A program made the position numbers and the translations under genes. Below are positions 7,880 through 16,757 of a stretch of DNA of 64,000 nucleotides, one piece after another. Under the pieces are notes generated by a model. That model worked only from the letters and a program-made list of their open reading frames with translations, had not been told where the DNA came from and searched no databases. The stretch spans positions 1,612,001-1,676,000 of the forward strand of contig NZ_CP062231.1 in assembly GCF_024707525.1 (NCBI RefSeq). The letters run 5' to 3'. The stretch is from Rhizobium sp. TH2. Lineage in GTDB: Bacteria > Pseudomonadota > Alphaproteobacteria > Rhizobiales > Rhizobiaceae. Numbering within the stretch: the stretch's first letter is position 1; each line of letters starts with the position of its first letter.

Positions 7880-8800
7880 ATGGCGCTCAACTCCACATTA
7901 GATTCGATTGGCGCCGTAGCAAGCGAAGGCCAGCTTGCCGAGAATGCCCGGAACCTGGATCGCGATCGTCGGCGCGAGAATGCGCAGCTATTCCGCCTGT
8001 CATTGCCTGCACTGGCGATTGTCATCATCCTCATGGTGGCGCCGATCGGCTGGCTGTTCTCCCTTTCCTTCGTCGGCGCGAGCGGCGGGTTCAGCACGGA
8101 AAACTTCACCCGCATCGTGACTGATGGCGCCTATGTGTCGATCTTCATCACAACCTTCAAGGTCGCGATGATCGTAACCGCTCTCTGCCTGCTGCTGGGC
8201 TATCCGGTGGCCTATGTGCTCACGATCATGCCCGACAAATGGGCGCAATTGATGATCCTGGCCGTGCTCGTGCCATTCTGGACGTCACTGCTCGTGCGCA
8301 CCTATGCGTGGCTGGTTCTGCTGCAGCGCAAGGGGCTCATCAACAACACCCTCGACGCGCTTGGCCTGATCGATCGGCCGTTGGCCCTGGTGCACAACAT
8401 GACCGGCACCGTGATCGGCATGGTGCACATCATGCTGCCGTTCCTGATCATGCCGCTCTATGCCTCGATGAAGGCGATCGACGGCAACCTGATGCGCGCC
8501 GCCGCCAATCTTGGCTCCTCACCCAGCCACGCATTCCTCCGCGTGTTCCTGCCACTCTCCATGCCCGGGCTTATCGCCGGCTCGATGATGGTGTTCGTGA
8601 TGTGCCTCGGATTTTACATCACGCCCGCGCTGCTGGGTGGCGGGAAAGTCCAGATGATCGCGCAGCGGATCGAACAATCCGTCTCGCTTTATCCGACCTG
8701 GGGGCCGGCATCGGCGCTGGCGGTCGTCCTGCTCGTCCTGACCGGCGGCTTCCTGCTCCTCAGCTGGCTCATCGTGCGCCGGCTTACCAACAGCCATTGA
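7880..8800 (+). CDS. ABC transporter permease, PotB type
   Basis: A 306-residue inner-membrane permease with a hydrophilic N-terminus (~1-35), six predicted helices and the cytoplasmic coupling loop NLGSSPSHAFLRVFLPLSMPG, an EAA-type motif that docks on the ATPase. It pairs with the next gene to form the channel. Spacing of two bases after the ATPase gene and nine bases before the next indicates one operon. Confidence 0.9.
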   Translation: MALNSTLDSIGAVASEGQLAENARNLDRDRRRENAQLFRLSLPALAIVIILMVAPIGWLFSLSFVGASGGFSTENFTRIVTDGAYVSIFITTFKVAMIVTALCLLLGYPVAYVLTIMPDKWAQLMILAVLVPFWTSLLVRTYAWLVLLQRKGLINNTLDALGLIDRPLALVHNMTGTVIGMVHIMLPFLIMPLYASMKAIDGNLMRAAANLGSSPSHAFLRVFLPLSMPGLIAGSMMVFVMCLGFYITPALLGGGKVQMIAQRIEQSVSLYPTWGPASALAVVLLVLTGGFLLLSWLIVRRLTNSH

Positions 8801-8812
8801 GGGGGTGATGTG

Positions 8813-9610
8813 ATGGAATCCTATGTTTCGCACAAACGACGTCTGTGGCTGTACGTTTTCACCGCGCTGATCCTGCTCTTCCTGATTGTCCCGACGATCA
8901 TCGTTATTCCGATGTCGTTCAGCTCGGCCAATTCGCTCGCATTCCCTCCGCCCGGCTGGTCGCTTCGCTGGTACGAGAATTTCTTCAGCCAGGACAAGTG
9001 GCTGATGTCGTCGCTGGTCTCTCTGCGCACCGCGTTCGGGACGATGATCGTGGCGACCACGCTTGGCACAATGGCCGCCTACGGCCTGCATGTCGGCAAT
9101 TTCTCTTTGCGCGGAACGATCTACAGCACCTTGGTCGCCCCGTTGGCTATCCCCTCGATCCTGCTCGCGATCGGCATGTTCTTCGTCTATGCCTCGGCGG
9201 GGCTGTTGAACACCACGATCGGCTTGATTATCGCCCACACGCTGGTCGCGATCCCGTTCGTCCTCATCACTGTGACCGCAGGCTTCAAAACCTATGACCT
9301 GAGCCAGGAGATGGTGGCGCGCAGCCTTGGGGCCAGCCGCTTGACGGCCTTTCTCACGGTGACCCTGCCGCAGTTGAAGTTTTCGGTGATTTCCGCCGCT
9401 CTCCTGGCGTTTATCGTCTCCTTTGACGAGGTCGTGGTCTCGATCTTCATCTCGGCCGGCGAAGTCTCGACGCTGACAAAGGTCATGTTTTCAACACTGC
9501 GCGACGATGTCGATCCGACGATTGCGGCCGTGTCCACATTGATGCTGATAATCGCGACCGTCCCTCCCTTCGTCATGCAAATACTCGCCAACCGCAAGCG
9601 GGATGTCTGA
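8813..9610 (+). CDS. ABC transporter permease, PotC type
   Basis: The second permease, 265 residues, about six helices, with the EAA-type loop SLGASRLTAFLTVTLPQL. The start ATG 8813 follows GGGGGTG; a GTG just before it is also possible. The final eight bases overlap the start of the crotonase gene (ATG 9603, stop 9608-9610). This couples transport directly to CoA-ester metabolism and is the strongest hint that the imported solute feeds the enzymes downstream. Confidence 0.9.
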   Translation: MESYVSHKRRLWLYVFTALILLFLIVPTIIVIPMSFSSANSLAFPPPGWSLRWYENFFSQDKWLMSSLVSLRTAFGTMIVATTLGTMAAYGLHVGNFSLRGTIYSTLVAPLAIPSILLAIGMFFVYASAGLLNTTIGLIIAHTLVAIPFVLITVTAGFKTYDLSQEMVARSLGASRLTAFLTVTLPQLKFSVISAALLAFIVSFDEVVVSIFISAGEVSTLTKVMFSTLRDDVDPTIAAVSTLMLIIATVPPFVMQILANRKRDV

Positions 9611-10433
9611 GATGATCGAGCAACTCAATGTCGAGAATGCCGGTCTTGTCGAACTCCAGCAAGAGGGCCGCGTCCTCGAAATCCGGATGGTGAAGCCGAA
9701 GGTGAACGCCATCTGCCATCGGCTGAGCCGCGCGGTAGAACGCTCGGCATTGTTCCTGCAGAACAATGATGAGCTTCAGGTCGGCATGCTGACAAGCGGA
9801 ATCCCCCGGGCGTTCTCGGCGGGACTCGACTTCAATGAGACCGCGTCTCCGAGCGGACAAGAGGTCGACGAGTCTTCGACAAGAGGTGGTTTTGGCGGCA
9901 TCACCAGGCTGTGGGATCTGAAAAAGCCCCTGATCGCTGTGGTGAATGCCCCGGCAATCGGCGGCGGCATGGAGCTGGCGCTGGCCTGCGATCTTATCGT
10001 GATGGCGGAGGATGCCTACTTTCAGCTTCCCGAGCTCCAGCGCGGGCTATTGCCGGATGGCGGTGGCCTCCAACGCTTGCCGCGCCGGATCCCATATCAC
10101 GTGGCCACCGCGATGATCTGGACCGGCGAGGCGATGAGCGCCGCGGAAGCGAAAACATGGGGCCTTGTTTACCGTGTTGTTCCGCCAGCCGAACTGAGTG
10201 CACTCGCCTGGAGCATTGCGCGCAGGATGGCCTCCGACGCGCCTTTGGCCCAGCAGGCCTTCAAGGAAGTCATGCGGAACATCGATGGCATGCCGGAACG
10301 ACAATCCATGGAGATCCGCGCCGACAGCGGCCCGGAATACGCGATTTATGCCCGCATGCTGGCTTCCCACGACATGATCGAAGGCCAACGTGCCTTCCTT
10401 GAAAAGCGCCCTCCCAAATGGAAGGGTTGCTAG
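9603..10433 (+). CDS. Enoyl-CoA hydratase/isomerase family protein (crotonase 1)
   Basis: A 276-residue crotonase. The oxyanion-hole segment AFSAGLDFNE and the CoA-ester core APAIGGGMELALACD are present. Both catalytic glutamates of true hydratases are kept: Glu in GGMELA and Glu in QLPELQRG. It should therefore add water to, or remove it from, an enoyl-CoA. Overall it is closest in feel to CaiD/EchA-like hydratases, but the substrate is not determined. Translation is coupled to the permease gene by an eight-base overlap. An internal ATG at 9612 is an alternative start. Confidence 0.85.
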   Translation: MSEMIEQLNVENAGLVELQQEGRVLEIRMVKPKVNAICHRLSRAVERSALFLQNNDELQVGMLTSGIPRAFSAGLDFNETASPSGQEVDESSTRGGFGGITRLWDLKKPLIAVVNAPAIGGGMELALACDLIVMAEDAYFQLPELQRGLLPDGGGLQRLPRRIPYHVATAMIWTGEAMSAAEAKTWGLVYRVVPPAELSALAWSIARRMASDAPLAQQAFKEVMRNIDGMPERQSMEIRADSGPEYAIYARMLASHDMIEGQRAFLEKRPPKWKGC

Positions 10434-10497
10434 CAAAGAGCTGAGCAATTTCAAAGACATCAACTGAAATGCGAGTGCAGTTAGGAGATCAACTAAA

Positions 10498-11283
10498 ATG
10501 TACAAATATTTGGAAATCGAGCGCCATGGCGCGGTGGGCGTCATCGCCCTGAACCGCCCCGAGGCCCGCAACGCGCTCGGCATGGGCATCACGATCGAAC
10601 TTCGTCGTGCCGTGAGAGAGGCGGGCGAGGACGCCAGCCTGCGCGCGCTGATCCTCACGGGCCGTGGCGGCGCTTTCTCAGCCGGTGCCGACATCAAGGA
10701 ATGGGCCCTCAAGAAGGAAGACAATCCGTGGCCGGACATGAACTGGGTCGAGGAGTCGCTCAAGCTGATCCAGGAGGTTCACGGCTTGATGAAGCCGACG
10801 ATCGCAATGATCGATGGCGCGGCCGTGGGCGCCGGGCTCGACATGGCTCTGTCATGTGACTTCCGATATGCGTCGGACCGCTCGAAGTTCATCTGCTCCT
10901 ATACCAATGTGGGCTTTTCACCCGATTGCGGCGGCACGTGGCTGATGCCGCGCGTGATGGGGCTCGAGGCGGCGAAGCGGTTCGCCTTCACCGGCGAGCT
11001 ATGGACTGCCCAGACCGCGCTCGAGAACCGCCTCGTCTCGCATGTGAGCCCACAGGCCGACCTGTTCTCCGACACGCTCGCCTTTGCGCAAACGCTCGCC
11101 GCAGGCCCAACCATCGCCATAGGCCTCGCGAAAAAGCTCATGAATTCATCGTTCACGCGCTCTCTGTCCGAACAACAACTCGAGGAAGTGGCCGCAGGCA
11201 AGATCTGCGGCGCAACGAAAGATCACGCCGAAGGTCTCGCGGCCGCCAATGAGCGCCGCGTCCCGAATTTCATCGGCGCCTAA
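10498..11283 (+). CDS. Crotonase-fold protein with PaaG-type active site (crotonase 2)
   Basis: A 261-residue crotonase. AFSAGADIKEW and AAVGAGLDMALSCD give the CoA pocket, but the first hydratase Glu is Asp (GLDMA) and the second is not a carboxylate (SYTNVGFSP). Instead an Asp sits in VGFSPDCGGTWLMPR, the position used by PaaG-like isomerases and related non-hydratase members. It is therefore more likely an isomerase, ring-opening or thioester-modifying enzyme than a classical hydratase. A good ribosome site (TTAGGAG) precedes the ATG. The stop is ten bases before the acyl-CoA dehydrogenase start. Confidence 0.82.
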   Translation: MYKYLEIERHGAVGVIALNRPEARNALGMGITIELRRAVREAGEDASLRALILTGRGGAFSAGADIKEWALKKEDNPWPDMNWVEESLKLIQEVHGLMKPTIAMIDGAAVGAGLDMALSCDFRYASDRSKFICSYTNVGFSPDCGGTWLMPRVMGLEAAKRFAFTGELWTAQTALENRLVSHVSPQADLFSDTLAFAQTLAAGPTIAIGLAKKLMNSSFTRSLSEQQLEEVAAGKICGATKDHAEGLAAANERRVPNFIGA

Positions 11284-11293
11284 GGAGAATAAA

Positions 11294-12451
11294 ATGGATT
11301 TCAGTCTTAGTTTTGAACAGCAGGCACTCGTCGACTCGCTCACCGAATTTGTCGAGAAGGAGATGTATCCGCACGAGAACATCGTCGAGGAACTCCGCAA
11401 GGTTCCAGACGAAATCGCCAAGGACATTCGCCGCAAGGCGACGGAGGCGGGCTTTACTGCTCTCAATATGCCTGAAGAGTGGGGTGGACCGGGCCTCGAC
11501 CACCAAACGCTAGCGCAAGCGGAGCGCATCCTCGGCAAGCCATCCTCGGCGCTATCGCTTCTCATTAAGCGCCCGACCAGAATTCTCCTGAAATGCGAAG
11601 GCGATCAGATCGAAGACTATCTATGGCCTTCAATTCGTGGAGAAAAAACCGATTGCTTCGCGCTGACAGAACCCGGCGCAGGCTCGGATGCGCGCGGCAT
11701 CGTCACCAAGGCTGTGCGCGAAGGCGGTGATTGGGTCATCAACGGCGTGAAGCAGTTCATCTCGCATGCCGACGATGCGGATTTCATTATTCTCATCGCA
11801 GTGACTGGTGTCGATGAAACACCGAAAGGACCTCGCAAGCGGTTCACGGCCTTCCTGCTCGACCACGATCTTCCGGGCATTCGCATCGAGCCGATGAAGT
11901 CGATCTGCACGCGCGGCTACAACCCCAACATGATCTATCTTGAGAATGTCCGGGTGTCGGACAGCAAGATACTGGGCAAGGAGGGCGAAGGCTTCACCAT
12001 GGCCAATGACTGGCTGTATGCCGGCCGCGTCGGACTGTCGGCCCATTGCGTCGGTCGCGCGGAGCGGATCTTCGAAATGTCCTGCGATTGGGCGGCCAAC
12101 CGCCGGGCTTTCGGCAAGACCATCGGCGAATTCCAGGGAACGAGCTTCAAGATCGCGGACATGGCGCTTGATATCCGGGTTGGCGATCTCATGGTCAAGG
12201 AAGCTGCGTGGAAAATCGACGAGGGCCTGATGGATCGCTCGCAGTCGTCAATGGTCAACTTGTATTGCTCGGAGATGGTATATCGCGTGGCCGACAATGC
12301 CGTTCAGATTTTTGGCGGCATGGGGATGATGGAAGACTTCCCCATCCAGCGGTTCTGGCGTGATGCGCGAATCGAGAGAATTTGGGAAGGTACCTCCGAG
12401 ATCCATCGCGACGTGATCGCGAAAGATATCTTGAGGGCCTACAGCAGCTGA
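11294..12451 (+). CDS. Acyl-CoA dehydrogenase
   Basis: A 385-residue FAD-dependent acyl-CoA dehydrogenase. FALTEPGAGSDARG binds FAD and substrate, RRAFGKTIGEFQG marks the C-terminal helical domain, FGGMGMMEDFPIQRFWRDAR is the family signature, and the catalytic base is the Glu in WEGTSEIHR. It would oxidise an acyl-CoA to the enoyl-CoA handled by the crotonases, passing electrons to ETF. ATG 11294 is chosen over a longer frame because TAAGGAG lies seven bases before it and the conserved MDFSLSFEQ starts there. Confidence 0.92.
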   Translation: MDFSLSFEQQALVDSLTEFVEKEMYPHENIVEELRKVPDEIAKDIRRKATEAGFTALNMPEEWGGPGLDHQTLAQAERILGKPSSALSLLIKRPTRILLKCEGDQIEDYLWPSIRGEKTDCFALTEPGAGSDARGIVTKAVREGGDWVINGVKQFISHADDADFIILIAVTGVDETPKGPRKRFTAFLLDHDLPGIRIEPMKSICTRGYNPNMIYLENVRVSDSKILGKEGEGFTMANDWLYAGRVGLSAHCVGRAERIFEMSCDWAANRRAFGKTIGEFQGTSFKIADMALDIRVGDLMVKEAAWKIDEGLMDRSQSSMVNLYCSEMVYRVADNAVQIFGGMGMMEDFPIQRFWRDARIERIWEGTSEIHRDVIAKDILRAYSS

Positions 12452-12481
12452 ACCGCCGGTCGGGACAGCAAGGGGCGAGGA

Positions 12482-13144
12482 ATGAAGCGAGCAGAAAAGA
12501 AAATCCTGACACTTGAGACGCGTCGGCGGGAGTTCACGATCGCCACGTTGGAGTCTATCCGCAAGCACGGCTACATCAATTCCACGATCAACACGATCAG
12601 CGAAGAGTCCGGCCTGTCCCGAGGATTGATAAGCCACTATTTCAAGAGCAAGGATGATTTGCTTCTGTTCGCCTTTCGCTATCTGACCGAACTCCTGGAG
12701 AAGTTCCACCGGCACGTCGTCAGTTCCTGGGGCGGGGACAGCCATTTCGACAAGCTTCTGGCCTCCTCAATGGTGCCGTTCCTGAGAGAGCAACCCTACC
12801 GTGAGGTTTGGTTGCATTTCTGGAGCGCGGCGCGTCTCAAGCCGGAGGTTTCCGAGGTGCACCGCAGGCTGTGGGGCAACTATAGAAGCTCGATAGAGCG
12901 CAGGATCACCATTGTTGTCCAGGAGCGAAATCTCAACCTCAACATTCGAAACACGGCACTGATGTACACCCAGCTGATAGACGGACTTTGGTTGGGGCTG
13001 ATCCTGGAAGAGGCTTACGATGACAGGACCTGCCGCATGATTCTGCGGGATTGGCTGTGCGAAGTCTTCAAGGAAGACCCGCTGAAACACTCGTTGGATC
13101 CGCCTTTCGATCTGGCTGCCCTGCAGTCCTACAACACACTCTGA
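12482..13144 (+). CDS. TetR-family regulator (first of two paralogues)
   Basis: A 220-residue repressor-type protein. The N-terminal helix-turn-helix is NTISEESGLSRGLISHYFKSK (~38-58), very like the BetI class. The C-terminal ligand domain contains VWLHFWSAARLKPEV and QLIDGLWLGLILEE. The second TetR at 18251 shares INTI..E..GFSRGLI.YYFKSKDELL and LADGLWVGWLLD, so the two are paralogues. It probably senses a CoA ester or the imported solute and binds the ACGT-centred operators of the island. Located between dehydrogenase and synthetase genes in the same direction. Confidence 0.88.
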   Translation: MKRAEKKILTLETRRREFTIATLESIRKHGYINSTINTISEESGLSRGLISHYFKSKDDLLLFAFRYLTELLEKFHRHVVSSWGGDSHFDKLLASSMVPFLREQPYREVWLHFWSAARLKPEVSEVHRRLWGNYRSSIERRITIVVQERNLNLNIRNTALMYTQLIDGLWLGLILEEAYDDRTCRMILRDWLCEVFKEDPLKHSLDPPFDLAALQSYNTL

Positions 13145-13243
13145 AGCATGATTTTTGCCATGGCGCCCGGCGCCGGGCAGGGTTCGCCGGGGGCTATCCG
13201 GCGGCAATCGGATGATCGCTATTTTTTATAGGGCAAAGCCACT

Positions 13244-15385
13244 ATGTCTACATCTGAACGTACCATTCTTGCCTCGCGGCTTTCCGATGCCCGGCGGGAG
13301 AGCTTTCATCGCCTGCTTGCGCCGCGCCACATCGCCTTCGTGGGCGGTCGGCAGGTTGAGGGCACGCTTCGCAATATCTCCCGTCATAAATTTGAGGGTG
13401 AAGTCTACGTCGTCAACCCGGGTCGTAGCGAAATCGCGGGCTATAAATGCTACCGCAACCTTGCGGATCTGCCGGTCGCACCCGATGCGACGTATCTGGG
13501 TGTCAACGCTGATATCACTGTCAAGGCCGTGGGAGAACTGAACCGGATGGGAGCCGGCGGCGTCATTTGCTACGCCTCGGGTTTCTCGGAAATTGGTGAA
13601 GCAGGCGCCGAACGCAACCGCCTTCTCATCGAAGCTTCGGGTGAAATGGCGGTGGTCGGACCGAACTGTTACGGTCTGGTGAACTATGTGACCCATGGCA
13701 GCATGTGGCCGTCGGGTTATCAGCCATTGTCGACCAAGCGCGGCGCTGCCGTCATCGGCCAAAGCGGCAATGTTTGCATTCACCTGACATCGAACCAGCG
13801 ATCTGTGCCGTTCAGCTATCTGATCAGCGCTGGAAACCAGGCAATCCTGGGATTTGAAGATTACATCGACTATCTCGTCGACGATCCGAATGTCAGCAGC
13901 ATCGGCCTTTTCATGGAGGGTATCCGCGACATCGAGGGCTTCTCGCAGGCGTGCCTCCGCGCCCGCGCCAAGGGTATGCCCGTCATCGTTTGCCGCTCGG
14001 GTCGCTCGGAACTGGGTGCGGCAATGGCGGCCAGTCACACGAGTTCGCTGGCTGGCCAGAACGAGTATTACGACGCACTGTTCGCTCGCCTGGGCGTGAT
14101 TGCCACGGACACGGTGCCGCAGTTTCTCGAGATGCTCAAGATCGCGTCGGTCGCCCCGTCGCTTGCCGGCAAGCGGATCGCCGTCTTCTCGAGTTCGGGT
14201 GGGGACAATGGCCTCGCGGCGGACTATTGCTCCTTCGCGGGGCTGGAACTGCCGCAGCCGACCAAGGCCCAGATAGATGTGATCAAGCCACTGCTGCCAG
14301 ATTTCGGCCACGTGTCCAATCCTCTGGACTTCACGGCTGGCTATTGGGGAAATGAAGAACTGTTGACGCCGATGTTCACGACGATGCTCGAGGGCGGCTA
14401 CGACAGCGGGCTCATGGTCATGGATCATCCGTCACCCAAGGTTTCCGAAGATAGCAGCGAACCGATCCTTGCAATGATCCGGGCGCTTGCCGCGGCGGGC
14501 AGGGCGAGCGGCAAGGCAGTCTTCATGGGCTCTGTGAATCCGGAATCCATCCCGGAGGGCGTGCGCGAATGGATGTTGGGCCAGGGCGTTGTGCCTCTGC
14601 AGGGCCTGCATGATGCCGCAAAGGTTATCGCCCTTTGGGCCGAACATTGTGAGCGGCTTCGGCGTGATGCCGCTTCCGGTCATGGTCTCGCGGGCCTGGC
14701 ACTGCTCCATGCGGCGCCGCTGGTCGGCGGCAATCGCACGATCAATGAAAACGAATCCAAGCGCCGGCTGGCGGCGCACGGCCTACCTGTTCCCGATGGG
14801 CGGGTGCTGGCCCGCGCCGAAATCGATGCGCTACCCGAAATGCTCGACGCGCCGATTGTATTGAAGGTCCTGCACGATGAACTGGCACACAAGACTGAGG
14901 TGGGGGGCGTTGCCCTCAATCTGCGCAGCCGGGCGGAAATCAGGGCTGCGGCGGATCGCATGGCCAAAAGCGTCCGTCGTCATGCCCCGGGTGTCGTGCT
15001 CGAGAAATTCCTGATGGAGCCGATGCAGGCGCCGCCGCTTGCCGAGCTCATCGTTGGCGTCAAGCGCGACCCGCTGTTCGGCATGGTCCTGGTCGTAGGC
15101 GCCGGCGGCATATTTGTCGAACTGTTGAAGGACGCGCGCCCACTACTGCTGCCGGTATCGCGCGGTGACGTCGAGGCGGCGTTGCGAGGCCTCAAGACCT
15201 TCCCGCTGCTGGATGGCTTCCGCGGCAAGCCGCGCGCAAATCTCGAGCCGGTCATCGATGCGATCATGGCGATCGCGGGCTATGCGGAGACGGCCGTCGG
15301 GACACTCTCCGAACTCGATGTCAATCCGCTCATGGTCTACGAAAACGGCGCGGTTGCAGTGGATGCGCTCATCGTGGAGGCATGA
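13244..15385 (+). CDS. Acyl-CoA synthetase (NDP-forming), fused alpha-beta
   Basis: A 713-residue acetyl-CoA-synthetase (ADP-forming)-like protein. Order: CoA-binding Rossmann domain (HIAFVGGRQVEG, ~30-145), succinyl-CoA-ligase-like domains (GQSGNVCIHL at ~180, and the presumed phosphorylated His in AASHTSSLAGQ at ~265), then an ATP-grasp domain (~500-713) with NENESKRRLAAHGLPV and LKVLHDELAHKTEVGGV. It joins a carboxylic acid to CoA, or runs in reverse to conserve energy. In this island it is the obvious activation step before the dehydrogenase and crotonases. The ~100-base gap upstream shows no clear promoter. Confidence 0.88.
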   Translation: MSTSERTILASRLSDARRESFHRLLAPRHIAFVGGRQVEGTLRNISRHKFEGEVYVVNPGRSEIAGYKCYRNLADLPVAPDATYLGVNADITVKAVGELNRMGAGGVICYASGFSEIGEAGAERNRLLIEASGEMAVVGPNCYGLVNYVTHGSMWPSGYQPLSTKRGAAVIGQSGNVCIHLTSNQRSVPFSYLISAGNQAILGFEDYIDYLVDDPNVSSIGLFMEGIRDIEGFSQACLRARAKGMPVIVCRSGRSELGAAMAASHTSSLAGQNEYYDALFARLGVIATDTVPQFLEMLKIASVAPSLAGKRIAVFSSSGGDNGLAADYCSFAGLELPQPTKAQIDVIKPLLPDFGHVSNPLDFTAGYWGNEELLTPMFTTMLEGGYDSGLMVMDHPSPKVSEDSSEPILAMIRALAAAGRASGKAVFMGSVNPESIPEGVREWMLGQGVVPLQGLHDAAKVIALWAEHCERLRRDAASGHGLAGLALLHAAPLVGGNRTINENESKRRLAAHGLPVPDGRVLARAEIDALPEMLDAPIVLKVLHDELAHKTEVGGVALNLRSRAEIRAAADRMAKSVRRHAPGVVLEKFLMEPMQAPPLAELIVGVKRDPLFGMVLVVGAGGIFVELLKDARPLLLPVSRGDVEAALRGLKTFPLLDGFRGKPRANLEPVIDAIMAIAGYAETAVGTLSELDVNPLMVYENGAVAVDALIVEA

Positions 15386-15467
15386 TTTCCGCGGTCGCGA
15401 CAAGGATGAACAAGGGCCACTCGACAGTCGCAAGGCAGGTGAGATGGAACCCGGAAAGGATAAGATC

Positions 15468-16649
15468 ATGAACAGGAAAGTTGTCATCGCCTCGGGCGTC
15501 CGGACGGCTATCGGTGATTTCGGAGGAACGCTCGCAGGGATTTCGCCTTGCGACCTCGCCGCGAGCGTAGCCCGCGAGGCGATTGTTCGCGCCGGGATTT
15601 CTGGTGCGGATGTCGGCCAGACGGTCTTCGGCAACGTTATCCACACCGCGCCGGAAGATATGTATTTGTCCCGCGTCGCGGCGATCCGGGCAGGCGTACC
15701 CGACACAGCCCCGGCGCTGACGTTGAACAGGCTTTGCGGGTCGGGACTGCAAGCCGTCGTCACGGGAGCGGAGGCAATCCTCCTCGGAAATGCCGATATC
15801 GTCCTCGCCGGCGGGGCGGAGAATATGAGCCGTTCCGGTCATCTCCTGACACAGGCGCGAAGCGGCCAGAAGATGGGCGATGTGGTGGCGACCGACATGA
15901 TGGTCGGCGCGCTGACCGATCCTTTCGGCAATGGCCATATGGGGATGACCGCGGAAAACCTGGCTGAGCGCGGAAGCATTGATCGCAAGGCGCAGGATGA
16001 ATTCGCACTCGAGTCTCATCGCCGCGCGGCCCGTGCCGTCGCTGAAGGTCGCTTCGAAGAACAAATCCTGCCTCTGGCCGTAACAAGTGGGCGCCAGCAA
16101 ACTGTGTTCAAGACGGACGAGCATGTCCGCGCCAATGTTACGCTCGAGGATCTCGCCAAGTTGCGGCCGGCCTTCCGCAAGGACGGAACGGTGACCGCCG
16201 GCAACGCGAGCGGTCTCAACGATGCGGCCGCCGCTCTTGTCTTGATGGAGGAGAATACCGCGGCAGCCCGTGGCGTGAAGCCGCTGGCGAGCATCGTCGC
16301 CTACGGTCTGGGCGGAGTTGCGCCCGGCGTGATGGGCCTCGGCCCGGTTCCTGCTGTGAAGCAGGCGCTGGAGCGAGCGGGACTGACTGTTTCGGACCTC
16401 GACATTATCGAGTCGAACGAAGCCTTTGCTGCGCAAGCCTGCGCGGTGGCACGCGAACTCGATTTTCCAACCGAGAAGACGAACCCCAACGGGGGCGCCG
16501 TGGCGCTGGGACATCCAATCGGCGCATCCGGTGCGATCATCCTGATCAAGTTGATCTATGAGCTCCGGCGCACGGGCGGTCGCTATGGTCTTGCGACCAT
16601 GTGTATCGGCGGAGGCCAGGGTATCGCCGTGATCGTGGAAGCCGCGTGA
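15468..16649 (+). CDS. Thiolase (acetyl-CoA acetyltransferase family)
   Basis: A 393-residue thiolase, normal length. The acylated Cys is Cys90 in [27 protein letters not shown] (His) and CIGGGQGIA (Cys) complete the active site. It would cleave a 3-ketoacyl-CoA with CoA, the last beta-oxidation step, or condense two acetyl-CoA. ATG 15468 is preferred because GGAAAGGA lies eight bases upstream and homologues begin with a short NRKVVIASG; the frame itself runs much further upstream. Confidence 0.92.
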   Translation: MNRKVVIASGVRTAIGDFGGTLAGISPCDLAASVAREAIVRAGISGADVGQTVFGNVIHTAPEDMYLSRVAAIRAGVPDTAPALTLNRLCGSGLQAVVTGAEAILLGNADIVLAGGAENMSRSGHLLTQARSGQKMGDVVATDMMVGALTDPFGNGHMGMTAENLAERGSIDRKAQDEFALESHRRAARAVAEGRFEEQILPLAVTSGRQQTVFKTDEHVRANVTLEDLAKLRPAFRKDGTVTAGNASGLNDAAAALVLMEENTAAARGVKPLASIVAYGLGGVAPGVMGLGPVPAVKQALERAGLTVSDLDIIESNEAFAAQACAVARELDFPTEKTNPNGGAVALGHPIGASGAIILIKLIYELRRTGGRYGLATMCIGGGQGIAVIVEAA

Positions 16650-16670
16650 CGACATCGGAAAACCTTAAAA

Positions 16671-16700
16671 TTTTTCTGGACGTTCAACAAAATTTGTTGA
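16671..16700. promoter_or_regulatory. Putative operator, copy c, with adjoining palindrome
   Basis: TTTTTCTGGACGTTCAAC followed by AAAATTT resembles the motifs at 5407 and 5567 (TGGACGTyCA core, then an A/T run). It overlaps a near-perfect 17-bp palindrome, TCAACAAAATTTGTTGA (16684-16700). It ends 57 bases before the flavoenzyme start codon. A TTGACG at 16697 could be a -35 box. Confidence 0.5.
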
Positions 16701-16757
16701 CGCTTGGCCGGTTTCTTCCTACGAATTCTATAAAGGCTCGAAGCCCGAGGAGGACAG

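Noticed and set aside
13226..14428. A 400-codon minus-strand frame across the acyl-CoA synthetase gene
   Set aside because: Antisense shadow; no domain resemblance.
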